In this document: positions 14,173 through 20,322 of the stretch, piece by piece
How positions within the stretch are numbered: position 1 is the stretch's first letter
Layout: each line of letters starts with the position of its first letter
IMG/VR virus record: IMGVR_UViG_3300047553_000127
Coordinates: 1 to 20,322 of that record
Source: a virus
DNA length: 20,322 bases
Strand: one strand, 5' to 3'
Position numbers and translations under genes: made by a program
The notes under the pieces: model-generated
Databases searched by the model: none
Told to the model about the DNA's origin: nothing
Seen by the model: only the letters and a program-made list of their open reading frames with translations

Positions 14173-14294
14173 AAGTTTTCGATAAATGATATAAAGGATA
14201 ACAATAACATAAGGCCAATGAATGTGGTGATGGCCGGAATGATGTCGGCTGTTGTGAAATCTTCGCCGATCAAAAGTTTAAAGAAATTTTTCAT
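14169..14294 (-). CDS. small membrane protein, 41 aa
   Basis: This short gene starts at an ATG with the A-rich context CAATTAAACAC and ends as ATGA with the HTH-like gene. It encodes MKNFFKLLIGEDFTTADIIP and then a hydrophobic helix AITTFIGLMLLLSFISF, a single membrane span with an N-terminal amphipathic segment. It is the first gene after the promoter-like boxes at 14318-14347, so it would open the early operon. No function is recognised. Confidence 0.72.
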   Translation of the reverse strand: MKNFFKLLIGEDFTTADIIPAITTFIGLMLLLSFISFIENL

Positions 14295-14317
14295 GTGTTT
14301 AATTGATTAAAGTTTTA

Positions 14318-14347
14318 TAAATGTACCTGTAATTTTAAAAAATGCAA
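14318..14347 (-). promoter_or_regulatory. candidate early-operon promoter
   Basis: On the minus strand, TTTTG (TTG at 14347-14345) is followed after 19 nt by TACATTTA (14325-14318), one base from TAnnTTTG. The spacing equals that of the replication gene promoter. It lies after a terminator and 24 nt before the first early gene. Confidence 0.42.
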
Positions 14348-14360
14348 AACAATACTAATA

Positions 14361-14389
14361 ATTTTTAAAAGGCCGGAATTTCACCGGCC
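14361..14389 (-). terminator. terminator after the 71-aa gene
   Basis: GGCCGG and CCGGCC form a perfect 6-bp stem around a 7-nt loop (14371-14389). On the minus strand it is followed by TTTTAAAAATT. It begins 5 nt after the stop of the 71-aa gene and separates the small-gene cassettes from the early operon. Confidence 0.7.
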
Positions 14390-14394
14390 AATAA

Positions 14395-14610
14395 TTATTT
14401 TGCTTTATCTAATATGATCAATCTGTAATCATTCCAAAATGATTTCAAATGTTTAAATGATTGCCATTCTGTGGCATTCCAATTATTTGCGCATAAATGA
14501 TCAACTTTTGTGGCTGTAATATCGCCTTCAAAATCGCGCTTGATGGCATGTCCATTTATTACTAAAAAGAAACCTAATTTTCCGTGTTGAATTTCTACTG
14601 AATTTTTCAT
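14395..14610 (-). CDS. small hypothetical protein of the cassette region, 71 aa
   Basis: The product begins MKNSVEIQHGKLGFFLVINGH and contains the element NNWNATEWQSF near 43-53. The DNA coding for NATEW and its surroundings (AATGCCACAGAATGG) is identical over 15 nt in the 79-aa gene 500 nt away, so the two may share ancestry or have exchanged DNA. The gene has its own hairpin terminator and a leader repeat shared with the 74-aa gene. No function is recognised. Confidence 0.75.
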   Translation of the reverse strand: MKNSVEIQHGKLGFFLVINGHAIKRDFEGDITATKVDHLCANNWNATEWQSFKHLKSFWNDYRLIILDKAK

Positions 14611-14617
14611 GATCCTG

Positions 14618-14634
14618 ATGTTTATTGGTTTATG
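14618..14634 (-). repeat. leader repeat, copy 1
   Basis: ATGTTTATTGGTTTATG on the plus strand; the coding-strand form CATAAACCAATAAACAT lies 7 nt before the start of the 71-aa gene. Copy 2 at 14894-14911 differs by one extra T. The copies sit between an upstream hairpin and a start codon in both cases. Confidence 0.75.
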
Positions 14635-14654
14635 TGCCGGAATTTCTCCGGCAC
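14634..14654 (-). terminator. GC hairpin after the 74-aa gene
   Basis: GTGCCGG and CCGGCAC form a perfect 7-bp stem around a 7-nt loop. There is no U-run, so it may be a weak terminator or an RNA-processing or protective hairpin. Its core CCGGAGAAATTCCGG is nearly the same as CCGGTGAAATTCCGG in the hairpin at 14371-14389. Confidence 0.55.
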
Positions 14655-14662
14655 GGATTTTA

Positions 14663-14887
14663 TTAATAGCGCAATTTGAAACCTTTTGGAATCCATTTTA
14701 AAGAATACACCACATAACCTGAATGCATTTCATCCAAATATGCATTTTGATTTAATTCATATTGATATTTTAAGGCATCAATTTGATTCGCAAAACATCC
14801 CATTAATTCGTATTTCAAACCTGCAAATAATTTACCTTCTTTTGTTGGTGCATAATAAACTCCCCAACCGATTATTGAATTTTCCAT
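14663..14887 (-). CDS. small hypothetical protein of the cassette region, 74 aa
   Basis: The product begins MENSIIGWGVYYAPTKEGKL, continues KYELMGCFANQIDALKYQYE and ends with VYSLKWIPKGFKLRY. It is rich in Tyr and Trp and probably a compact globular protein. No family is recognised. It has the shared leader repeat at 14894-14911 and is followed by a GC hairpin 8 nt after its stop, so it appears to be an independent one-gene unit or part of a series of such units. Confidence 0.75.
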   Translation of the reverse strand: MENSIIGWGVYYAPTKEGKLFAGLKYELMGCFANQIDALKYQYELNQNAYLDEMHSGYVVYSLKWIPKGFKLRY

Positions 14888-14893
14888 GTCTTT

Positions 14894-14911
14894 ATGTTTT
14901 ATTGGTTTATG
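14894..14911 (-). repeat. leader repeat, copy 2
   Basis: ATGTTTTATTGGTTTATG on the plus strand, upstream of the 74-aa gene. The 13-nt core AACCAATAAAACA (coding strand) also occurs in the opposite orientation at 15310-15322, after the metallophosphoesterase gene. Confidence 0.7.
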
Positions 14912-14928
14912 GGGGTTTTTACACCCCC
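14911..14928 (-). terminator. GC hairpin after the 79-aa gene
   Basis: Five G and five C (14911-14915, 14924-14928) form a stem around TTTTTACA, 8 nt after the stop of the 79-aa gene. No T-run follows on the minus strand (it continues ATAAACC), so termination efficiency is uncertain. Confidence 0.5.
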
Positions 14929-14936
14929 TGATTTAT

Positions 14937-15176
14937 TTATCTGATTACTCTGTTTTCTAAATACCATTCTGTGGCATTTTCATCATTTTTCCGAACGAAT
15001 CTGCCTGTGTTCCCAAATCCGCAATTACCTCTTTGTAATTTTGAAATTTGATGTAACATGATGTTTTTTTCTGTGATGTTAGTAATCAACATTTCGTGAC
15101 CTAAATATGTCACAATTCTTTGAAATCCGTTGTTTACCTTGTTTTCTGCGATGAACTTTGATGTTAAATTTGCCAT
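14937..15176 (-). CDS. small hypothetical protein of the cassette region, 79 aa
   Basis: The product begins MANLTSKFIAENKVNNGFQR, contains VTYLGHEMLITNITEKNIML and ends KNDENATEWYLENRVIR. A GNCGFGNTGRFVRK segment has one Cys. It shares the NATEW element and its 15-nt DNA with the 71-aa gene. No family is recognised. About 156 nt separate it from the metallophosphoesterase gene; this AT-rich spacer holds a strong terminator and presumably a promoter, which I cannot place with confidence. Confidence 0.75.
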   Translation of the reverse strand: MANLTSKFIAENKVNNGFQRIVTYLGHEMLITNITEKNIMLHQISKLQRGNCGFGNTGRFVRKNDENATEWYLENRVIR

Positions 15177-15273
15177 GTCTGTGTTTTTTTATCGTTTAAC
15201 ATGATGTAAAGTAAAAGGATTGAAATGATATATCCTAAACATTTTTAAAATATTTTAAAAAATATTTGAAAAT

Positions 15274-15300
15274 AAAAAAAAGGCACCCAATGCGGATGCC
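15274..15300 (-). terminator. terminator of the metallophosphoesterase gene
   Basis: On the minus strand GGCATCC pairs with GGGTGCC (one U-G pair) around the loop GCATT and is followed by eight T (plus A-run 15274-15281). This is a classical intrinsic terminator, 32 nt after the stop. Confidence 0.85.
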
Positions 15301-15309
15301 AATTTTGTT

Positions 15310-15323
15310 AACCAATAAAACAC
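15310..15323 (+). repeat. inverted copy of the leader-repeat core
   Basis: AACCAATAAAACAC on the plus strand matches over 13 nt the coding-strand core of the leader repeats, in the opposite orientation, between the metallophosphoesterase stop and its terminator. It may be chance or an edge of an inserted cassette block. Confidence 0.45.
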
Positions 15324-15332
15324 ATTGCAAAT

Positions 15333-16364
15333 TTAAACTATTTTTCCATTCTTGATCATGATGTTGGAAACCTTTGTTTTGCCTTCATTTATTTCAACTA
15401 TGGCACACCCATGATTGTGTTGGCTGAACGGCATATATTTTGGTGATAATGCTGTTAAACAACCTGTGCTGTATGTATGAATGAATTGTTTAAATCCGGT
15501 TTTCTTGATTGTGCTTGATGTCTTATGCACATGTCCGATCAATGTGTTGCAAATCGTTTTGTTAAATAGATTTTGGCTTGGATTAACTCCACCACCACCA
15601 TACAATTCATGTCCGTGTAAAACCAACAAATCACCCATTTCCATTCCGCGCCATGAATCAATCACTTCGTACTTTAAGCGATCCAAATGAAAAAACACCT
15701 CAAATTGTAAATCATGGATTTGTGCGAATTCCTCCGCTTGCATTTGTAATGATCGCGCATAACGATCCTCATGATTCCCTAATTTGTAGTAAATTGGAAT
15801 GTGGCCGAATATGTCGCGCAATTTGTACATGAATTGTCGGCACATTTCTACTTCACGCGCAAAATCGCGTAAATCCTTATCCTTTTCATGCCGGCTGATC
15901 GAATAGAAATCGAATATATCACCGTTTAAATACAGGCAATCAATTTCCTGTTCTTTAAAATGCTTTATTGCGCATTTTAAGGCATCCAAATCATGAAATG
16001 GGAAATGTACATCCGACATGATGCCAACCTTCTTTATATGGCCCGGCAATTGTGCTGATGTGTATTCTTGACCGATTGATTGTGCAATGCCAAAATCATC
16101 CAATGAATCCCAATCCATTGGATCCATTTTAATTGGCACCGATCGTTTGTTTTCCATTAAATACTTTGTTCTTTCTTTTACTGTGATGTTGTGGCTGATT
16201 AATGCCTTCCGGAACATTTCTGAATTTTTGTATCCGTACAACTCCCAATGCTCTTTATAAAAAATGTGCAATGGTAATGATGATGTGAAAAAATGGTGCT
16301 TTATATTATCCCACTTTTTTTCATTTTTCATAAAATTTGTTTTTGGTTTTTCAAAATTAGCCAT
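15333..16364 (-). CDS. calcineurin-like metallophosphoesterase
   Basis: The product is 343 aa from the ATG at 16364. All five metal-binding blocks of the family are present: D118 and H120 in GIMSDVHFPFHD, D149 in YLNGDIFDFYS, N197-H198 in LGNHEDRYARS, H250 in LLVLHGHEL, and H278/H280 in IGHVHKTSS. Residues 20-75 form a separate N-terminal helical region (SLPLHIFYKEHWELYGYKNS). The substrate is unknown: phage members include DNA-end or nucleotide phosphatases and nucleases. The frame is open to a TTG at 16439, but that would run through the previous terminator. An ATG at 16331, about 20 nt after a TAATTTTG box, is an alternative start. Confidence 0.9.
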   Translation of the reverse strand: MANFEKPKTNFMKNEKKWDNIKHHFFTSSLPLHIFYKEHWELYGYKNSEMFRKALISHNITVKERTKYLMENKRSVPIKMDPMDWDSLDDFGIAQSIGQEYTSAQLPGHIKKVGIMSDVHFPFHDLDALKCAIKHFKEQEIDCLYLNGDIFDFYSISRHEKDKDLRDFAREVEMCRQFMYKLRDIFGHIPIYYKLGNHEDRYARSLQMQAEEFAQIHDLQFEVFFHLDRLKYEVIDSWRGMEMGDLLVLHGHELYGGGGVNPSQNLFNKTICNTLIGHVHKTSSTIKKTGFKQFIHTYSTGCLTALSPKYMPFSQHNHGCAIVEINEGKTKVSNIMIKNGKIV

Positions 16365-16384
16365 ATAACAAATGCAAAAAACAA
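16352..16384 (-). promoter_or_regulatory. candidate promoter for the metallophosphoesterase gene
   Basis: A perfect TAnnTTTG box (TAATTTTG, minus 16359-16352) follows a TTG at 16384-16382 after 22 nt, longer than the 19 nt of the other two promoters. It overlaps the T-tract of the preceding terminator. In such AT-rich sequence chance matches are frequent. Confidence 0.35.
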
Positions 16385-16415
16385 AAATGGCCACCAACAT
16401 TGTCAATGGCCATTT
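16379..16415 (-). terminator. terminator of the tail gene operon
   Basis: AAATGGCCA and TGGCCATTT form a perfect 9-bp stem (16385-16393 and 16407-16415) around a 13-nt loop, followed on the minus strand by TTGTTTTTT. It lies 78 nt after the stop of the tail gene. A further GGCCATT at 16454-16460 could pair with the 5' arm and compete with the hairpin. Confidence 0.8.
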
Positions 16416-16493
16416 CAAACAACAACTAAACCTAATCAATAAATGATATAGCCAATGGCCGTACCATTTACAACCTTACCCTACTATGAAAAA

Positions 16494-18431
16494 CTATTCT
16501 TGATACGAAACCCTAAATGTTGATGCAACATCTGTGTAATTATTAGGCACATGGCATAATACATCATATGTGTTGGCTTTAACATTGTATTTCATGGAAT
16601 CAATTATGCATGAATCTGATTCCTGATAATTGGCCCATTTAAAATATATTTTGTTTTGCAATGTCATTACCAAATATCCAAAATTTCCATATAATGCACC
16701 TTCATATGATTTGGAATATGTCCGATGATCATTCAATCGTTGCTGTGTAACAATCTGTTCAATCGTTTTTGGTGTTGTGTCATTGCATCGCTTAAATGCC
16801 GGCTGATTTTTGAATTGGCCCCAAAATATACCATCACCAATGTTGGCCTGTTTAACACCTTCGTGTTCCATTACATCCGTTGTAATCTGCGATGATGTTT
16901 GTTCCCTGATAAATAAAACCTCATTGTAATTATTGATTTCCTTGTCAATATTACGAACTGCAAAATTATCAATGTGTGTGTCAACGAATGATCCTGCGGC
17001 ATCAATGTATGGAATACCAAAACCAATATCAATTGTGCCATCAACAGTCAATTCACCTGCTGTGGCTTTCAATGCTTCCCATTCACCTTTGGCATCCAAT
17101 CTAAATTCATTCCATAAAATTGATCCTGATGTTCCCCATGTTTTGTTCACATCACTCCAATAATAATAATTTCCTGATTGTAACACGCGCATGTACCATG
17201 GCAACCGCGCACCATTTGCACCACCGGATGCCGAATTCAAATTAACCGAAATCAACACTTGATATTGTTCACCTTTTACAGCATTGGCCACATTATCTGA
17301 ATACAATTTCCGTGTGTATGATCCCAATGTTGTTGTGTATTCACTAAACACAAATGCGCGCCTTCCGGCAAATGGATTGTTGTCAACAGATCCTGCACCG
17401 AATGGCATTTGCCAACCTTCAACCAATGCAAATTCAAATGATGCATTTTCATTCAGATCCAAATTCTTTTGCGATATGTCAACAATTTCCTGATATCGTT
17501 TAACAGGCCGATCCAATTTGCGCACTAAATCGTTTCCAACCAACGCAAAATAATCCGGTGCTATTCGGATAAAATTATCAGTCAAATTACCTGTTTCAAC
17601 TCCGGATGAATTGTAAATGTAAAATTTAATGTTTTCTGATCCTCCATTCAAAAATCCTTGTTTGGCTGTTAATATTCCGGATCCTGTATATGTTCCGGCC
17701 TGCACACCTTCAATGATTCTTTGATCACCATATGATGATGCATTCGCAATAATCCAACGGCCATATGCTTGGAATATACGGCAATTAAATCCCTTTAATA
17801 TTGAACTGATTACTGTCTTTGCATCATCAATCACATATGATTTGTGGAAATATGTTGATTTGTTTACCGTTACATCTGTAAATACATTTTTCCATGCTGA
17901 CTGATCAAAAATCCGGATGTCATTTGAAATCCAAATGTCAAAACCTAAATCCAAATATGTCAAATTGTGCCAAATAAATTCCCATAATGTGGCTTCATAA
18001 ATATCCGTTCCGGGCATCCATGAATCAAATGCATTTAAAGTACCTAAACCATCAATGGCTTTGATGCTGAATGTGTATGGTGTTGTTGTCATTGCTTCGG
18101 TGTACATGTCATTTGTCATGTAACCCATCCAATACAATGAATATGTGTTTTCTGATGATTCAAAGTAAATTTTTACCTGATATTCGCGTTCATCATATTC
18201 ATAAAAATTGTCATATGATACTGAATCAGTCACCATCAAATTGATTGTGCATGATGATCCGATTAATGGCTCATAAACATCATCATCAGATTTCCATTCG
18301 ATTTCCACCGGATTACCTGTGCAAACCATTGGTAAAATGGATCCGCTGTAATCTTTTTTCAATATATCAATCCGTTTTTTGATGCCTCTGACATCATCGA
18401 ATGTCAACCTGTATTTTACACCGTATGCCAT
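16494..18431 (-). CDS. large tail/baseplate protein with carbohydrate-binding-like module
   Basis: This 645-aa protein directly follows the tape measure gene (3-nt gap), the usual place of distal tail or baseplate proteins. The N-terminal 250 residues (YRLTFDDVRGIKKRIDILKK, GYMTNDMYTEAMTTTPYTFS, IKAIDGLGTLNAFDSW) look like the tail-associated proteins of Bacteroidota siphoviruses. Residues about 324-495 start NENASFEFALVEGWQMPF and end DTHIDNFAVRNID, the pattern of a jelly-roll carbohydrate-binding module (CBM4/9-like), which suggests binding to host surface sugars. The C-terminal 150 residues may be a further attachment domain. No enzymatic motif is visible. The tail location is inferred from context. 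Confidence 0.75.
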   Translation of the reverse strand: MAYGVKYRLTFDDVRGIKKRIDILKKDYSGSILPMVCTGNPVEIEWKSDDDVYEPLIGSSCTINLMVTDSVSYDNFYEYDEREYQVKIYFESSENTYSLYWMGYMTNDMYTEAMTTTPYTFSIKAIDGLGTLNAFDSWMPGTDIYEATLWEFIWHNLTYLDLGFDIWISNDIRIFDQSAWKNVFTDVTVNKSTYFHKSYVIDDAKTVISSILKGFNCRIFQAYGRWIIANASSYGDQRIIEGVQAGTYTGSGILTAKQGFLNGGSENIKFYIYNSSGVETGNLTDNFIRIAPDYFALVGNDLVRKLDRPVKRYQEIVDISQKNLDLNENASFEFALVEGWQMPFGAGSVDNNPFAGRRAFVFSEYTTTLGSYTRKLYSDNVANAVKGEQYQVLISVNLNSASGGANGARLPWYMRVLQSGNYYYWSDVNKTWGTSGSILWNEFRLDAKGEWEALKATAGELTVDGTIDIGFGIPYIDAAGSFVDTHIDNFAVRNIDKEINNYNEVLFIREQTSSQITTDVMEHEGVKQANIGDGIFWGQFKNQPAFKRCNDTTPKTIEQIVTQQRLNDHRTYSKSYEGALYGNFGYLVMTLQNKIYFKWANYQESDSCIIDSMKYNVKANTYDVLCHVPNNYTDVASTFRVSYQE

Positions 18432-18434
18432 ATT

Positions 18435-20322
18435 TTATCCTATTCTATTTTTTTGTCTTTCTGCGCGTTGTAATGCCAATACTAAATCCTGACCTCTAAC
18501 AACAAATTCACCGGTTAAATTCATATTACCACCTGATCCATTATCAATCATTCCCTGCAATTTACTCAACGGTGCAATAACCTCCGGATTTGATTTTGCG
18601 CCCGGATATTCACCCATCAAACCCATTGTTGGCCCTGATACAATACCACCTGCTGCAAACTTTGGAACGGCTGCAAATGCACCTGTTGTCATCGCAACCG
18701 CTGATGCGATAAATGGTGCCAATAATGCTAAACCGGCCGGCCCTGCTGCAACCGCTGCCGCCGTACCAACTTTAATTGAATCCGCTGTTGCCTGTGCTTG
18801 CTTTGTTTTAATAGACTTTGCACCAAATAACTTATCAGCAATTGCCATTGCACCCATCTGCACCATTACACGCGCAATTGACATTGCAACCTGTTCCAAA
18901 ATTGTTGTTGCCGGCCCAAATGCATTTAAAATTGAATTTCCAATGTCTGTGAAAATTGATGCTGTTGTATCTCTCAATTGTGCATAACTATTGGCAATTT
19001 GCTCTTTGTAATATTCTAAATTCTTTAATCGTGTTTCCTCTTGGAATTGCAACTGCGCTTCCTGTTCTGCACCTGCATCTGTAATATTTTGCAAATCAAT
19101 TGCATTCCATTTATCATCCAATGCTTTCTTTTGCAATCTGTATGCATCCTCAACATCAATTGTGCTTTGGCCAAATTTTCTGCGCAAATTTATCTGCTCA
19201 TCAAATGATGAATTTAATGCCTCATATTCTTTGTCTTTTTGAGTTAAAAATAATGATGCACTATAATCTGCCGCTTCCTGATTTACTTTTGCAATATCTG
19301 CCAAATTCTTTTCATATGCCGCACGCGCATCCTCTCCGGCTTTTGTTATTTCATCCTGTTTCCTTTTTGCTTCTTTTAATCTTGCCTTTTCTGCTTCCTT
19401 TTCTGCCTTCGGATCATATGGTGTTGTCGGTGCTTTTGTTGTTTCTGTTGGCGAAACCTTATTTAAATCAATGCCTGCTGTTTTTGCAATCTGCGCAATT
19501 AATTCTTTATTCTTGGCAATTTGTTTATCTAATTGCAATGTGTATTCGGCACCTGCTTTGGCTAAATATTTAACATTTCCTGTTGCCTTATACAATGCAT
19601 AATTCAATAATTGATGTGCATTCATATTTGCATTAACTTTTCCTGTCTGCAAATCTAAATTTTCACCTGTTAATTGCTCAATACGCGCCATTGCCGCCTG
19701 TGTTGTTGCTTTCTTCAACAATGATGCATTATATTGATCAATTGCTTTTTTGGCCTTATCTGTATTTATTGAATCTAATGTTATGTTTTTAAGGTATTCC
19801 GGCGAAACATTATTTATTGCCTTTATGGCTTTTAATCTTTCATCCTTGGAAACGCGTTCATTTCTTGCAATGCCAACTAATCTTTCAAGTTCATTTTTTT
19901 CTTTTGCAATGCTTTCTGTCGCTTTCTGATTTACAGCAACCATTTCCTGCGCTGCTGTTTTTTGCTTATTCAAAATTCCTGTATATGCAACAAATCCTGC
20001 TGTTAATGCGGCAACAACTGTGATCAATGCTGTAAATGGATTTGCAAGGATTAAAGCATATAGTGATTTAACTGCGCTTGATGCAACTGCAAATCCTTCA
20101 ACAATATTTTTTGATAATAAACCAATTCCAAATAATACCGGCCCAATTCCGGCTGCTAATGATGCCAAAACAACAATCAATGTTTTTGTGCCATCTGATG
20201 TTGCTGATAAACTTGTAATAAATCCGTTCATGGCTTTAACGATTTTATTAACTGTTGGCAACATTACCTGTCCAAATTCATTTCCAATTTGTTTTAATGA
20301 TTCACCCAAAATTCGCATTTGA
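18435..20322 (-). CDS. tail tape measure protein (5' end missing)
   Basis: The frame is open to the right edge, with about 628 residues visible; an internal ATG at 20318 is unlikely to be the true start because the preceding codon is also open. LGESLKQIGNEFGQVMLPTV at the edge is a typical internal tape measure segment. Hydrophobic stretches follow (VVLASLAAGIGPVLFGIGLL; YALILANPFTALITVVAALT), then long Ala/Lys/Glu coiled coils to about residue 450. The end holds a second Ala-rich hydrophobic region and KFAAGGIVSGPTMGLMGEYP followed by NPEVIAPLSKL, a hallmark of tape measure C-termini. The protein sets tail length and is released during DNA injection. Confidence 0.92.
   Translation of the reverse strand, partial: QMRILGESLKQIGNEFGQVMLPTVNKIVKAMNGFITSLSATSDGTKTLIVVLASLAAGIGPVLFGIGLLSKNIVEGFAVASSAVKSLYALILANPFTALITVVAALTAGFVAYTGILNKQKTAAQEMVAVNQKATESIAKEKNELERLVGIARNERVSKDERLKAIKAINNVSPEYLKNITLDSINTDKAKKAIDQYNASLLKKATTQAAMARIEQLTGENLDLQTGKVNANMNAHQLLNYALYKATGNVKYLAKAGAEYTLQLDKQIAKNKELIAQIAKTAGIDLNKVSPTETTKAPTTPYDPKAEKEAEKARLKEAKRKQDEITKAGEDARAAYEKNLADIAKVNQEAADYSASLFLTQKDKEYEALNSSFDEQINLRRKFGQSTIDVEDAYRLQKKALDDKWNAIDLQNITDAGAEQEAQLQFQEETRLKNLEYYKEQIANSYAQLRDTTASIFTDIGNSILNAFGPATTILEQVAMSIARVMVQMGAMAIADKLFGAKSIKTKQAQATADSIKVGTAAAVAAGPAGLALLAPFIASAVAMTTGAFAAVPKFAAGGIVSGPTMGLMGEYPGAKSNPEVIAPLSKLQGMIDNGSGGNMNLTGEFVVRGQDLVLALQRAERQKNRIG

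Noticed and set aside
19100-19573. A 157-codon plus-strand open frame opposite the tape measure gene
   Set aside because: Its composition (Leu, His, Pro, Gln runs) is that of the complement of Ala/Lys/Gln-rich coding DNA, and the opposite strand encodes a clear tape measure protein.
1-20322. tRNA genes, CRISPR arrays, insertion sequences, integrase and attachment sites
   Set aside because: I looked for cloverleaf-like GC blocks, regularly spaced repeats, transposase or integrase motifs and found none; nearly all DNA is covered by phage genes and no gene-free stretch exceeds about 160 nt.

Overview
The window is a fragment of a tailed double-stranded DNA phage or prophage. Every convincing gene is on the minus strand and genes are packed end to end. 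The host is probably a member of the Bacteroidota. This is inferred from the AT-rich sequence, from promoter-like boxes of the form TTG-N19-TAnnTTTG (the Bacteroidota -33/-7 type) upstream of two operons, and from A-rich start contexts in which clear Shine-Dalgarno sites are uncommon. The long-tail (siphovirus-like) form is suggested by a large tape measure protein with an HK97-type head module.

Transcription runs right to left. At 20322-16494 are the end of the tape measure protein and a large tail or baseplate protein, closed by a terminator. At 16364-15333 is a metallophosphoesterase with its own promoter-like box and terminator. At 15176-14395 are three short unknown genes; each is followed by a GC hairpin and two share a near-identical leader. 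From 14294 an early operon runs through a membrane peptide, a small HTH-like protein, a Bet/RecT annealing protein, a nuclease/recombination-associated protein, an SSB-like protein and several small proteins. A second promoter near 11460 drives a phage replication initiator-like gene through a highly structured leader. Below it come a replication-associated protein, a cluster of membrane and lipoprotein peptides, a VRR-NUC nuclease, small proteins, a DUF3310 protein and a ParB-like protein. The packaging and head module follows at 7015-1: small terminase, large terminase, portal, MuF-type head protein, small protein, prohead protease and major capsid protein, which runs off the left edge. The capsid leaves on the left and the tape measure enters on the right, so the missing arc should hold the connector, major tail and probably lysis genes.

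The strongest unexplained signal is the leader of the replication gene (11357-11450). It holds two perfect-stem hairpins whose apical loops are complementary over 8 nt, a textbook kissing-loop arrangement. The second hairpin is followed by a U-run just before the start codon. Other points of interest are a MuF protein fused to an HEFGH metallopeptidase-like domain, a portal with an extra C-terminal domain, a repeated small-gene cassette, and at least five short genes (27-59 aa) that fit the ATGA or short-overlap chain and are easily missed.
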